Assembly (NCBI GenBank): GCA_933822405.4
Contig: CAKOGP040001714.1
Location: 62,001-126,000 of the forward strand
From: Cylindrotheca closterium
Lineage: Eukaryota; Bacillariophyta; Bacillariophyceae; Bacillariales; Bacillariaceae
DNA: 64,000 nucleotides
Direction: 5' to 3'
Shown here piece after piece: positions 49,387-59,435 of the stretch. How positions within the stretch are numbered: the stretch's first letter is position 1; the number at the start of each line of letters is the position of its first letter. Made by a program: the position numbers and the translations under genes. Under the pieces are notes generated by a model that made no database searches, was not told the DNA's origin, and saw only the letters and a program-made list of their open reading frames with translations.

Positions 49387-51423
49387 ATGGCGGACGGCGA
49401 AGCTCTCCTAGCACAAGCGGCTTCGGCTCCTGAAACTCCGCGACGCAAGCTGAAAAAGAAATCTGAAGGGAAGGGGGCAAACAAATTGGGGAGATCATCA
49501 TCACAGAGTAAGAAGCGGGAACTTAAGCGAAGCAACAGTGGGGGCATCGCGGCTAACAAGACCAAGGGAAGAGTCCATCGAAGCCTAAGTGAAGATGACG
49601 GGGAATCTAAGCCAAACCAGAAGCTGAAAAATACGAGTAAGGCGACTGAAACATCATCACTTTCTTCATCAAAACGGCACAAAAGGAAAGCAAAAAAAGA
49701 AGCTTCTGGAGCGTCTGAAACAAGAACAAGATCTCCAAGGACTTCAAAATCACCGACAAGGAGATCCATGTCACCACTAAATTTGATATCTCCAAGAAGC
49801 CGTCGCGAAGAGAGCAGCAAGAGTCCTAAGAGCCCTAAGAGCCCACTCGCCGAAGGTGGTCAATTGACCAAACTTTATTCTTGGTGGGACATAGCCCCCA
49901 AGCATGCCAAGCTGGAATCAGACGATGGCCGAGATAGAACCCCGTCACCGCCGCCACCACCGCCAACTTCAAGGCATCCAGCATCTGCACGATCGACGAA
50001 CACTCGAACAATGATGCGAAAAACATCGGATAGGGAACTCCCTCCTGTTCCGAAGTCAGCTGTTGTCACCAAACGCAAGATATCCAGAAGGCCGCGCAAG
50101 GGTAGCTTTGACTCGATTGAAGAGCATGATGGTCTCGAAGCTACCAAGACTTGGCTGTCAGCGGATGTAGGGGGGAATGATAACGACGACGACAGTAGCA
50201 AGAAATCGAAATCGAAATCGAAAAAGAAACGTCCAACGCATCAAAAACAAAAGTCGGAGAAGGTTTCCAGCAATTATGCCACGTTGTTGGATTCACCATC
50301 CACCTCTTCCATGACATCAACAACTTCGGGTGAATCACTAAAGGACCGCCTAAAAGACGCTAGACCAATACCGCAAGTGGCATCTCTGGGGCAACTATTT
50401 GACATTGCCCAAGGGGACACAGGGGCAGCGAATGATACTGATTCGGAAGATGATAGCGTAGGTACTTTTGCGTCAGAACAACAAGTCAAGTGGTTCGAAC
50501 TAGAACTAAATAATCCGGCCGATATTGTCATCAAGGCGATGGGTGAGGATGGTTCCCTAGAAACTACCACCGTACCAGCTGACAGTGCCATGATGAATAC
50601 CTTGTCAGATGATATTAGCGATTCCTTCCGCAGCACAAATTCGAAACACAAGCATTCTACGAAACGTTCCAAGACTCCCTCCTTGGATGAAACGATTGCC
50701 AGAGATCAGAGATTTTTGCAAAATAGACCATCTGACGAACGAACGAGTTGTACGCTGGGAACGGGGGGAACGGCCGAGTCGGAACAGACAGCAAAGGCTG
50801 CGAATCATGATGCAAGAGTAAGCGACACGGTCCCTACATTTGGTTCTCAGGATCTCAAGACAGAGGAGGAGGAGGATGATAACGACAATGATGACGATGG
50901 TGATGATGGCAATGACAAACTAGACGACGCGAGTAGTCATTCTCGATCGTCCGGTAGATCCACCAAGTCTTCCAAGTCTTCTAAATCCAACAAGTCGTCT
51001 AAGTCTTCTAAGTCACTTCCCACAAGACGTGGCGGTAAAAAGAAGAAGAAAGACGCAAATCTAGCTTCCTCCAATCATGAGCCCCGCCGAACAGTCCGAC
51101 GAAGTAAATCCAATCGACGGCAGGCACGACCCAAGTCAGAGGGTGGTCCTCGTTCCCGCAGCCGTTCCGGTCGGGCAACTCGCAAAGGTTCCAGTCATCC
51201 CACGAAACCAGAGAAGCCGTCCTCGTCCTCGTCGGAGATTGACGAGTTTATGGCCATGACCAAAGAAAAATCAAATACCGCTGAAATCAAGGAGAACACG
51301 GATGGTACCATGAGCACCGCAACGGAGAGTACCATGACTCCGGACACGACGACGAGATCTCGTCGCGGTTCTGTGGGGGCTATAAACCAAACTCTGATAC
51401 AGAACTTTCAGTTAACATTTTAG
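49387..51423 (+). CDS. Ser/Lys-rich, mostly disordered protein of unknown function
   Basis: The first ATG in the frame is 49387; the upstream TTG is not a likely start. The 678-residue product is low in hydrophobic residues and rich in Ser, Lys, Arg and Asp. It has basic clusters (RRKLKKKSEGKG near the N terminus, TRRGGKKKKKD near the C terminus), SKSSKSSKS-type runs, an acidic run (EEEEDDNDNDDDGDD) and many Ser-Pro sites. This suggests a nuclear or phosphorylated disordered protein. No folded domain is visible, except that a short segment around QQVKWFELELNNP might be ordered. I do not recognise a family. Confidence 0.75.
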   Translation: MADGEALLAQAASAPETPRRKLKKKSEGKGANKLGRSSSQSKKRELKRSNSGGIAANKTKGRVHRSLSEDDGESKPNQKLKNTSKATETSSLSSSKRHKRKAKKEASGASETRTRSPRTSKSPTRRSMSPLNLISPRSRREESSKSPKSPKSPLAEGGQLTKLYSWWDIAPKHAKLESDDGRDRTPSPPPPPPTSRHPASARSTNTRTMMRKTSDRELPPVPKSAVVTKRKISRRPRKGSFDSIEEHDGLEATKTWLSADVGGNDNDDDSSKKSKSKSKKKRPTHQKQKSEKVSSNYATLLDSPSTSSMTSTTSGESLKDRLKDARPIPQVASLGQLFDIAQGDTGAANDTDSEDDSVGTFASEQQVKWFELELNNPADIVIKAMGEDGSLETTTVPADSAMMNTLSDDISDSFRSTNSKHKHSTKRSKTPSLDETIARDQRFLQNRPSDERTSCTLGTGGTAESEQTAKAANHDARVSDTVPTFGSQDLKTEEEEDDNDNDDDGDDGNDKLDDASSHSRSSGRSTKSSKSSKSNKSSKSSKSLPTRRGGKKKKKDANLASSNHEPRRTVRRSKSNRRQARPKSEGGPRSRSRSGRATRKGSSHPTKPEKPSSSSSEIDEFMAMTKEKSNTAEIKENTDGTMSTATESTMTPDTTTRSRRGSVGAINQTLIQNFQLTF

Positions 51424-51686
51424 CTCCTTTTTTCGTTGTCTACCTTATGTCTGATTATGATCTAATCATAAGTATCAAATACACCTACCTTTCCAATATG
51501 CTGGACAGGTCCCCTACTACTTCGTCCAAATCGATATCTATTACAGTATGAATGAATGAATCGATTCAGCGAATGAATGAATGAATGATCCTCTGCATCG
51601 GATAGATTCATGTTTGTTCAGCAAGTGTATGGAGCTCCGCTACAACATTCAGCCCTGGTCCCAGCCTTCATGGTATGTTGCCTTTT

Positions 51687-52736
51687 TCATTTTCTTCTAG
51701 TCCGCTGATGATTCCTTGGTTCGGACAGTTCGGCAAAGTTCTTCATTTCTGTCTGTGGTTCGTTTGGTATCTTACTTCCAAGACACTGTGGGTGCCTTAG
51801 TGGAAAACCATTTGTTGGCCTCACCATTGGAGCCTGTCTACTAGTAGGACTAGTAGTAGTTTTGTTCAGGTCTTTTTCGTAAATCATGGCTGGTTGTTCC
51901 TGTGAACGTTGTCGTGACTGCTTCAAAGGCTGTTGCTGATAATTGTTTTGAATGACAGATAATTCTGCAAAGTTTCTCATTTCTGTTTGCGGTTCTTTTG
52001 GTACCTTGCATCCAAGACACTGTGGTGGTTGATTCAGTGAAAACCCATTCGGCATCATTGAAAACTTCTTTGTCTTTTTCTCTCCTTTTTCGCGACTGGC
52101 GTTGGCTGGTACGACCAGTGAACGCTGTCGTCGCGATAGTTCCAAACTCTTCTGACGATTTTCCTCGAGTTTCAGTTTGAGCTGTCGTATACGTTGCTGA
52201 CGCCGCACCCTCTCCATTCTTGCCTGAAGTTCTTCTTTGGTCTCGAGCTCTTCCGAAATGGCATCCAAAACGCCTTCAAAGGCATCCCACCAAGAGGTCT
52301 CTTCTTGGTCGTATTTTTTCTTCCTCTCCAGTTGGCTCCCAAGTCGTTCGAGTTCCATCTGCTCTTCTTCTTCCTGGAGTTCCATTTGTTCTTTCAGGTC
52401 GAGTTCCATTTGTTCTTTCAGGTCGACTTCCATTTGCGCTGCCTGTTGCTGCAATTGTTGTTCCTTCTCCTGCTTTCTCTGTTCTACTTCTTCCTTTGTT
52501 TCTTCTGGTACTCCTATAAAGGTGTCCAAGACTCCTTCGAGGGGATTCCACCAAGAGGATTTGGTTTGAGATGATTGCCGCAGCCTTCCTCTGTGATCCC
52601 GAATTTCGTCATTTTTCAGTTCGTCGTCCTCGTCGTCGCCGTGTTGTTGTTGTTGGGATGGTCTCGTATTTATTTGCGGTATCATCACAGAGGGTGTGCA
52701 AGTTAAGCTGCTGCCGGGTATGCATTGCTCACCCAT
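51687..52736 (-). CDS. Gln/Glu-rich coiled-coil protein with internal duplications
   Basis: The longest frame begins with TTG at 52790; the first ATG is 52736, giving 349 residues. Two motifs are each present twice. One is a Trp motif (SSWWNPLEGVLD and TSWWDAFEGVLD) followed by a Glu/Gln-rich helical stretch. The other is a C-terminal motif (PKEPQTEMRNFAEL and PNEPQTEMKNFAEL) preceded by QCLG. Between them is a long charged coiled-coil region with repeated KEQMEL units. There is no signal peptide or membrane helix. The family is unknown to me. The repeated WW-x-x-EGVLD motif could be a short binding motif, which is inference. An upstream exon is possible because the frame is open beyond the ATG. 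Confidence 0.65.
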   Translation of the reverse strand: MGEQCIPGSSLTCTPSVMIPQINTRPSQQQQHGDDEDDELKNDEIRDHRGRLRQSSQTKSSWWNPLEGVLDTFIGVPEETKEEVEQRKQEKEQQLQQQAAQMEVDLKEQMELDLKEQMELQEEEEQMELERLGSQLERKKKYDQEETSWWDAFEGVLDAISEELETKEELQARMERVRRQQRIRQLKLKLEENRQKSLELSRRQRSLVVPANASREKGEKKTKKFSMMPNGFSLNQPPQCLGCKVPKEPQTEMRNFAELSVIQNNYQQQPLKQSRQRSQEQPAMIYEKDLNKTTTSPTSRQAPMVRPTNGFPLRHPQCLGSKIPNEPQTEMKNFAELSEPRNHQRTRRK

Positions 52737-53079
52737 TATTATTCTGTTACAGCAGTGCGGTCTTGATGATGTTGAATGATTGATTGCCAATGGAAGGGAG
52801 TTTAGGCATTTACCTTAAATTCTTACTCCGTCCAAAATTTCATCGGCTTCCAGGAGACTATACCGGTACGTGTACGTGTACCGGTATGTGCGGCACACGT
52901 ACCAGTTACGGTTCATAAAAATCTTGGTTTATCGCCTGCACGACATTTCCCTCCTTTTTTGCATGTGTAAACCAAGCACAGAAATAGTCCCAATAAAACT
53001 GCCGACAACATAACGATATTTTAAAATGTCTATATAATTGCGTGTTCCTTTCAAGAATTGTAACATTGCACGTATTATA
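52737..53079. other. Divergent intergenic region with half of a dispersed repeat
   Basis: It lies between two divergent genes. It contains accggta and acgtgta motifs near 52862-52890 and one copy of a repeat shared with 54651-54750. No gene is seen. Confidence 0.4.
52901..52995 (+). repeat. Dispersed direct repeat, copy 1
   Basis: It shares tttttgcatgtgt and agcacagaaatagtccc, plus flanking similarity including acggttcat and atcttgg, with 54651-54750. Both copies lie near small genes and have the same orientation. Confidence 0.7.
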
Positions 53080-53809
53080 ATGACAACGACGACGACTCTG
53101 CAAGCGCATCAGTTAATTTGGAGTGCGGCTGCCATGGTTGTAGCAACGAGCTGCACCTACTTTCTTGTTTGCTCCAAGAAAGAAGAAACAACAATAATGA
53201 GTGGGAAACGAACAACATTACTATTACACTCTGGCAATAATAATAACGAAACCAAAGTAGTTCGAGTTGGCGTTGGAGTTTTGGTCAAGGATGCTCGAGC
53301 TCCTGATCGAGTGTATTGTGGTATTCGAAAAGGCTCTCATGGAGCTGGATCATTGGTACGTTCTTTCGAGTGATATGATAATGTCAAATGTGTGTCCAAA
53401 GGATGATATCAACATAATTTTGTTGCGGTCCGTCGATCTCTCGGTGGAAGCGCAGGCATTACCGGGAGGTCATTTGGAAATGTTTGAATCCTGGGAAGAG
53501 TGCGCCATTCGAGAAGTGAAAGAAGAAACCAATTTAGATTTGGGAGAAGTTTCTTTTGGTCACGTCACAAATGATGCAATGGAAAGGGAAAACAAACATT
53601 ACGTTACTATCTTCATGCTCGCGAAATGCAAGGCGCCTGATCAACGGCCGAAAACGATGGAACCGAACAAATGTGAAGGATGGAACTCTTATTCTTGGAG
53701 TGAATTGGAAAAGGAGCATTTGGAAGGAAATTTGTTTGGTCCTTTGGGTCGACTAGTCAAGGATCGTCCAAGCAAAGTAATGGAGTTCTTAGGGTTGGAT
53801 TTGAGTTAA
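53080..53809 (+). CDS. NUDT15/MTH2-like Nudix hydrolase, 2 exons
   Basis: Exons 53080-53355 and 53456-53809 are joined across a 100 nt intron with donor GTACGT and acceptor GCGCAG. The result is a 209-residue protein in which IRKGSHGAGSL runs directly into ALPGGHLEMFESWEECA, exactly the order of NUDT15-type enzymes. The Nudix box spans residues 97-119: Gly 97, Glu 103, Arg 111, Glu 112, Glu 115 and Glu 116 are all present, and the usual late Gly is replaced by Asn. Such enzymes hydrolyse modified or surplus nucleoside triphosphates. The N-terminal 60 residues include a hydrophobic stretch (SAAAMVVATSCTYFLV), which may be a membrane anchor or targeting signal and is unusual for this family. 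Without splicing the frame stops soon after the donor, which supports the intron. Confidence 0.9.
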
Positions 53810-54028
53810 GGGTTAAGGCCTCCTTACGATTGACTGTCGCCATGTACACGTGTACAAGCAAACTTGACGAATACATCATCTTCTTGCTCTCTCCGTGTCT
53901 CCGTATAGAGCGTATTTCTCTAAGTCCTGCTATAGTATAGTTTTATTCCATATTCGATACTTTGGAAACCTTCAATTACAACCACAAGCTACTGTACACT
54001 CCTGCAATATAATCGGGCTTTTTGTGTG

Positions 54029-54490
54029 CTATACTACCAAGTTTTTTGTTGTAGTTGTTGTTGTTGGGATTTCTGAGTACGTGCGCTTTTTGCGGCAACG
54101 TTTGATGCCTGTAGCGGCAAATAATCCCAGGGCACCGAGCAAGAAAAAAAGAATAACTTCTCCAGCCCACTCTTTTGGTTGCTCCTTTTCCGGAGGAATG
54201 AAACTGCTAGTGACATTTTGAATCGAATCATCGTCCAAGAGTGATATGAGTTCTTCGACAGACAATGTCGGCGTTTCGGTCGGCTGCTCGTCGAGTGCTG
54301 TGCCGGTCGTTTCATCGGATGTCGATATAGCGACAGATGTTGCATTAGTGCTATTGCTGGTACCCTTAGTGGTGTTGGCAGTTGTCGTGCTATTCGATGT
54401 ACCGGTAGTCGTCGTGTTGGTTGTCATCGTGGCGATACTTATTATTATTGGCTTTGTTATTGGCTTTACTCGAGAAATAAATGTCGTCAT
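54029..54490 (-). CDS. Small Thr/Ser-rich single-pass membrane protein
   Basis: The 153-residue protein read from ATG 54490 has a weakly hydrophobic N terminus and a Thr/Asn/Ser-rich region with many N-glycosylation-type N-x-S/T sites. A short acidic stretch (SVEELISLLDDDS) is followed by one membrane helix (about VILFFLLGALGLFAAT) and a basic tail (KRCRKKR). Topology by the positive-inside rule places the tail in the cytosol. Other in-frame starts lie at 54577 and 54427. I recognise no family. The opposite strand also has an open frame (54246-54743), which I regard as a shadow. Confidence 0.5.
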   Translation of the reverse strand: MTTFISRVKPITKPIIISIATMTTNTTTTGTSNSTTTANTTKGTSNSTNATSVAISTSDETTGTALDEQPTETPTLSVEELISLLDDDSIQNVTSSFIPPEKEQPKEWAGEVILFFLLGALGLFAATGIKRCRKKRTYSEIPTTTTTTKNLVV

Positions 54491-54650
54491 CGTTCGAGAG
54501 TTATTATATAAACCGCGGTATATGCCGGTACGATACGCAATAATCCCCCTGACGCATTTCGTTATTTCGCAAGGCATCAATCGGAATGCAGAACAGAGTT
54601 ACGACGCGTCACAAGCATGTTACGCAAACTTTGAAACTTCAACCTGCCCG

Positions 54651-54750
54651 CAACGGTTCATCATCTTGGGTTCATCGCCGCCTGCACCACATTCAACATT
54701 TCCCCCTCCCTTTTTGCATGTGTTTCAAAAAGCACAGAAATAGTCCCGTA
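54651..54750 (+). repeat. Dispersed direct repeat, copy 2
   Basis: Second copy of the repeat at 52901-52995; it carries a small insertion (attcaac) relative to the first copy. Confidence 0.7.
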
Positions 54751-54858
54751 AACACACTTCACTCTTGCAGTCATCGCGGTGATCTACCCAGTATTATTGT
54801 TGCCGATAATGCTTGTTGGGACGATGTAACAGGTTCAGACTGCTCCATCGTCATTCAT

Positions 54859-54965
54859 TGACGCTGTCAAATACGCAACCAGAAAGTCGCCACTGGTCTG
54901 CTCTGTTGCCGTCCTAAAGTCTGGCCTTTCCCGCACAAGAACACACAGTCTGTTGTCGACACTGC
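54859..54965 (+). repeat. Left long inverted repeat flanking the BspA-like gene
   Basis: Positions 54881-54965 match the reverse complement of 57774-57858 at 84 of 85 positions. Weaker similarity extends outward to 54859 through a gacgctg...cgcaa motif, which recurs at 55021-55043. Confidence 0.92.
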
Positions 54966-55554
54966 TTTTATCAAGAGGACAGACGCTTTCGTTGCCACTA
55001 CTGAATGCATTGGCATGAATTGACGCTGCCTAATCCGCAATCAGCCTTAATGCCTAAGGTCTGTTTTGGTGTGCTCCTTCTGCTGGTCTTTTTTTCCCCG
55101 GTAAAAGATGCAACAAACGGCACACGTTCGAGTTTCTTGCCCCCAATAATACTAGGTACTGTTTGTGCTGGCTGTTGGCATAATAATGCTGATTATGTCG
55201 TCCAATGTCCAGTGAAAATGGAGATGACGATTGATTCTACAGCTGTTCAAAGGTGCTACTACTGTATGGATAGGGAGTAATTCAATAACTATTCAAGAAA
55301 CAACGATGCGATCTTCACGCTCCTGTCTGCAGGGAATTAATCTGAACCAATACCTGGTAATGAAGTTATGGTTACCCTTTGAAATCATAGGTACTTCTTC
55401 ATGTGCCGTCAACTCGTTCGTTATGAATGTGGAGGGTTGTGGAGGATAGCACAGTTGAACTTTCTTTGACTCAATCCTGTCTTTCACTAGAATCGTCATC
55501 TCCATTTTCACTGAACGAAGAATCATCATCTGCGTTTTCGCTGGACGAAGAATC
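54966..55554. other. Non-coding flank inside the inverted-repeat unit
   Basis: Contains a further copy of the gacgctgcctaatccgcaat motif near 55021 but no supported gene. Short frames here show no motifs. Confidence 0.4.
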
Positions 55555-57468
55555 CTAAGTACTGTCACTACTGTCATCATCTGGTGAACGCCATCTCGCA
55601 CGCTTATACAATGGATCATTCGAACCATCAGGGGAGTCGTTAATATAGCCATCGCTTCTAATACTGCAGTCGTCAAAGACATCATCTGTTTCCGGTAGAA
55701 AGGATAGGACAATCGGGATGACAAAGGAGGCGCCGCACCGATTCCGACTGCTGTCTCGGTCCAAGAGAATACGTTTGCCGTCTTTTCGACTAGATCGTAA
55801 ATCCATTTTCCACAACCATAGTTCCAAAAACTGTTCACACAATCCATCCAAGTTTGGATGGGTCCGCTCAGGTTCCATGAACTTGTTCAGTCTGCTTGAA
55901 ATATTTTCTTTCCATGTTGGCAAGCCCCAAGTCTCCATCGGATCAATCATCCATTTCTGTACAATCATCTTTGCCATTTCCCTGGCGTCTCCATTCCAGT
56001 TTCCAGCCAAGAATTCCAAAGGCCGATTACCCCACATGTCTTTCCATTATCCGAGCATGCGTGCAAAGGAAACTTGTCCAACAGTACCTCTAGCAAATCC
56101 GTTCTCCGTTTGGCAGCAGAAAGCAGGACATGGAATGGAGTCAAATTAAATGATGCGTCTAATGCGGGGTCTCCAAAAGAGACATCAGAGGCATCAGACC
56201 CATCGTCAGGATCGGATCCAAAGGAAGAATATCCAAGGTCAGGTTTCACTGTAGCCTTGCATTCGATCGCAGCCTTCCGGAGTTCAACAACTGTTGTGGT
56301 AGATGCATGGTAGCACAACTTGGGCCTGTGAACAGGATACCCGAAGTACCGAGATTCCCAACACTTTAGCTTTAGATACGCTTCTTCCGAATCCCAAGAA
56401 TACTCGGATGTAGAGCGGAGTGCGTTTTTATTGATCCTTGCACTAGGACTGTTCTGCGACGAAATATTGCAAAGCTGCTTGTTATCACCAAAGGCATGAG
56501 CTTCAATCTCTATGTCAGCATCTGGATGCAACTCCACGCTTCTGAGATTGCAATGGGTGAATGCGCCCTTTTGGATTTTCTCGATCGTAGACGGAATGGA
56601 AATTGATTCCAACTTACTGCAGTAGCCAAATGCGCCATATGCTAGGCATTTCAATCTTCCAGGTTTCAAAACAACTTCTTCCAAGTGACTGCAACTATTG
56701 AAAGCCTCATCTTCAATTGTTTTCGCTGTGGAAGGAATTGCAATTCTCAACAGTGAAAAGCATGTGTAGAACGAGTAGCTCTCAACTATCTTCAATCCTT
56801 CGTGTAGCTTCACTTTTTCCAACCTTACGCAATTTTCAAACGCATTGTGTCGGATGATTTTGAGTTGGTGAGAAAGATCGATTGATTTCAAATTTCTGCA
56901 TTCCTTGAAGGATTCGGTCCCGATTTCTTTGATTGTTTGTGGGAGGTTAATGTCTGATAACCAAGTGCAGCCCGAAAATACCAGCTTATCAATTTGCTTC
57001 AGCTTGCTTTCAGCGGCGAAGTTTATTTCCTCCAAGTTGATACAATCGCCAAAAGCGAGTTTACCAATGGTCTCGACGGTTGAAGGAATCCTAATCTTGG
57101 GCAAGGACGAGCAAATGCCAAACGCATTCGCTCCAATCACTTTCATGGTCTCCAATGATTTCTACAGAGGAAGGAATATGCAATTTTTTAAGGGCTCCAA
57201 AGCGCCGCCTGACACTGTCTTCAGCATAACAATCATCAGTATTGTCGACATCAAAATCGTCATCCGTTGCTTGAAACCAGAAACCGTAAATTTGACGAAG
57301 ATTGCACTTTCCTTCCGACGGAAAGATAATCTCTTGCAAGGTATTGGCACAGTCTTTACATATGATCATGGGGAGTACTTGTACGGATGGAGCGATGATC
57401 AGCCGCTCTGTACCTTCAGGAACTCTTGTCGCTTCATTCATTCCTCCCTTAAACGTAAAGGATTTCAT
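55555..57468 (-). pseudogene. BspA-like leucine-rich repeat protein, two frameshifts
   Basis: The gene starts at ATG 57468 and reads to about 57150, where the frame is lost inside an LRR (IPSSVEIIGD). The expected continuation, KVIGANAFGICSSLPKIRIP, is in another frame down to about 56040. There a second shift occurs after DNGK, and the original frame resumes with NRPLEFLAGNW and runs to TAG at 55555-55557. The middle has at least eight LRR_5/BspA-type repeats with the pattern LKxIxIPSTVExIGxxAFxxC. The tail has the helical TPFHVLLSAAKRR and WMIDPMETWG segments that I associate with a large diatom LRR family. No GT-AG intron of plausible size repairs either break, so single-base indels are likely, either genuine decay or assembly errors. 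Role unknown. Confidence 0.75.
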
Positions 57469-57773
57469 TGTGAGCTCGGCTATATCGCTTGATTGATTGC
57501 TTGCTTGATTGATTCAAAATGGGATATATGTGCGTCAGAGTACGAACGAAGCAAAGAAGCTTTGTTGGTAGAGATGATGCAATAGCAACCAGGCTGCGGT
57601 CAAACCGAAGCTTGGCTGAACTTGACGGCAACACTGATTGACGGCATCCGACCAGACTTATTGCTACTTTCTGATTGCGGATTGGGCAGCGCCAACCACT
57701 AACGAAGCAGTCTGCCCTATATTTTAGATTGAAATATCGTCGCAACAAACAGTGTCGACAACAGACCAAAGTC
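57469..57773. other. Promoter-side flank of the BspA-like gene
   Basis: No coding sequence is supported. An inverted copy of the gacgctgcc/aatccgcaatcag motif lies near 57667-57695, and agtgtcgacaacagac-like sequence is repeated at 57751 and 57776. Confidence 0.45.
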
Positions 57774-57880
57774 GCAGTATCGACAACAGACTGTGTGTTC
57801 TTGTGCGGGAAAGGCCAGACTTTAGGACGGCAACAGAGCAGACCAGTGGCGACTTTCTGATTGCGGATCAGGCAGCGTCA
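57774..57880 (-). repeat. Right long inverted repeat flanking the BspA-like gene
   Basis: Reverse-complement partner of 54859-54965, with one mismatch in the 85 bp core. Confidence 0.92.
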
Positions 57881-59435
57881 ACTAACCGCAACGAAACAGC
57901 CTGAACCTGTTGTATTGTCGCAATACGCAGTAAGACTATATGCTATAATTCTGTTGCGAATTGGGATATCGGTATACCGTACACAATATGCGACATGTGA
58001 TTTATTTCAGGATTTGGAGGAACGTCAGCCGCATTGGGACTATTTCTGTCGTTTGATAGCTCACTACACTGGTGACGAGAAGTTCGGGAGCGAGGGCGGA
58101 AACAAGGGAAGAAACAAGGCGCACCCTCGCTCCCTTTTTACGAAACGAAACCAAACGATGCGCACAATCTGCGCGAAAAAGGTCGAAAACGAGGGAACGA
58201 GTGGATAAACGAGGGTAATCGGTACCAATCCTGGCGCAAACAAGGGAGCCCTGGCGCAAACAAGGGAGCCCTCCCTCGAACACTCCCTCGTTCCCTCATC
58301 TCATATTCATTTTAGCAATCCCTCGTTCCCTCGTTTACCACCATGTTCCCGTCCTCCCTTGTTAACCACCTTCCAGTTTAACGGTTCTCATATAGTCCGC
58401 AACTAAGAAGCACTGGCCATCCTATTTCTACGGTTCCATTTGAATTCAAACCTTTTGCTATGTAGTGCGTGCAATATTACAACAATGATAAAGGAAAATT
58501 AATTTACATTCGCTGTTACTAGTAGTACACATCTCATTTCAGTTCAACAGCAGATCATCACACTGTGTGTATGTTTCGCCTTGAATGCCTGGTTTCCATT
58601 CATGCTTGCGCCGCCAGTAAAGTGTTCAGTTGCGCTTGTGTGTTCATCAATCAAACAGTCTTGTTTGATCACACGTCGGAAGCCCTTCGAGTGCAATCAA
58701 AGTTTTTGACTAAAGTCTGGTTCGACAGTTGGACACTCAGCTTTCCCCCTAGTTCTCTGGCCAACGATGACACATCGAAACAAACATTATAAAATAACTG
58801 GCATCCTACCTGTGCAGTAATGTGAAATGATTGCGGTTAGTGCAATCCAGGAGATAGTCACTGCAAGCATCCTTGACTTACCGTCTCATGTACCAGACAT
58901 CGACCTTTCCTGCGCCGCCGAAAACAACATTTTTCATTAGAAACGCCCTACGATGATCACTCACAAACCAAACTGTCACTTACACTGCGTCTTCATCCTG
59001 CGAAAGTTTCGAGTTATTGTGGCAAATTGTCAAGTTGCTTTGCGCTTGACGCGGGATATGACGAGTTTTTGTCTGTAGAATCTACGTCGACAGTTCATAA
59101 GTACCACTGTATCAGTAGCTATTATTTTCAAACAAGAATGTCCCGCTCAGACACTGAGTGGCAGGACATTTCATCTGTACGTGGACTTCGTGGGTTGGAC
59201 ACAATCGAGGATGCCAGCTTTTTTGAACTTTGTCAGGTTCAGATTTGCTGGCATGCTTATACAGTTATGCAAGCGTTATTTTACATAGAATATTGCGCGC
59301 GTAACGAAACAATAATTGGCGAAGAATCTATTCGATTCCTCTATACAATATTCACACATCCCATTTGTTCTACACTTGTCATCATCAGCATCACACCACA
59401 TCGTCAGCAAACACAATAATCATCAGGGCCCATAT
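57881..59435. other. Intergenic region with short repeats
   Basis: Apart from the repeat cluster at 58082-58345 I see no gene. A frame at 59027-59419 starts from TTG, has no motifs and is probably chance. It may include the left end of the transposon-like unit that follows. Confidence 0.4.
58082..58345. repeat. Cluster of direct and inverted gagggaacgag motifs
   Basis: The unit ctggcgcaaacaagggagcc occurs twice in tandem at 58229-58268. Copies of gagggaacga on the left (about 58190) face ctcgttccctc copies on the right (about 58290-58340), so the stretch can fold into a hairpin. Confidence 0.7.

Noticed and set aside
54246..54743. A + strand frame of 165 codons opposite the small membrane-protein gene
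   Set aside because: Its Val-rich product mirrors the Thr/Asn-rich minus-strand protein, and it lacks the coherent membrane-helix and basic-tail layout seen on the minus strand.
59027..59419. A 130-codon frame upstream of the transposase-like gene
   Set aside because: It starts at TTG, shows no motif and lies in repeat-rich intergenic DNA.
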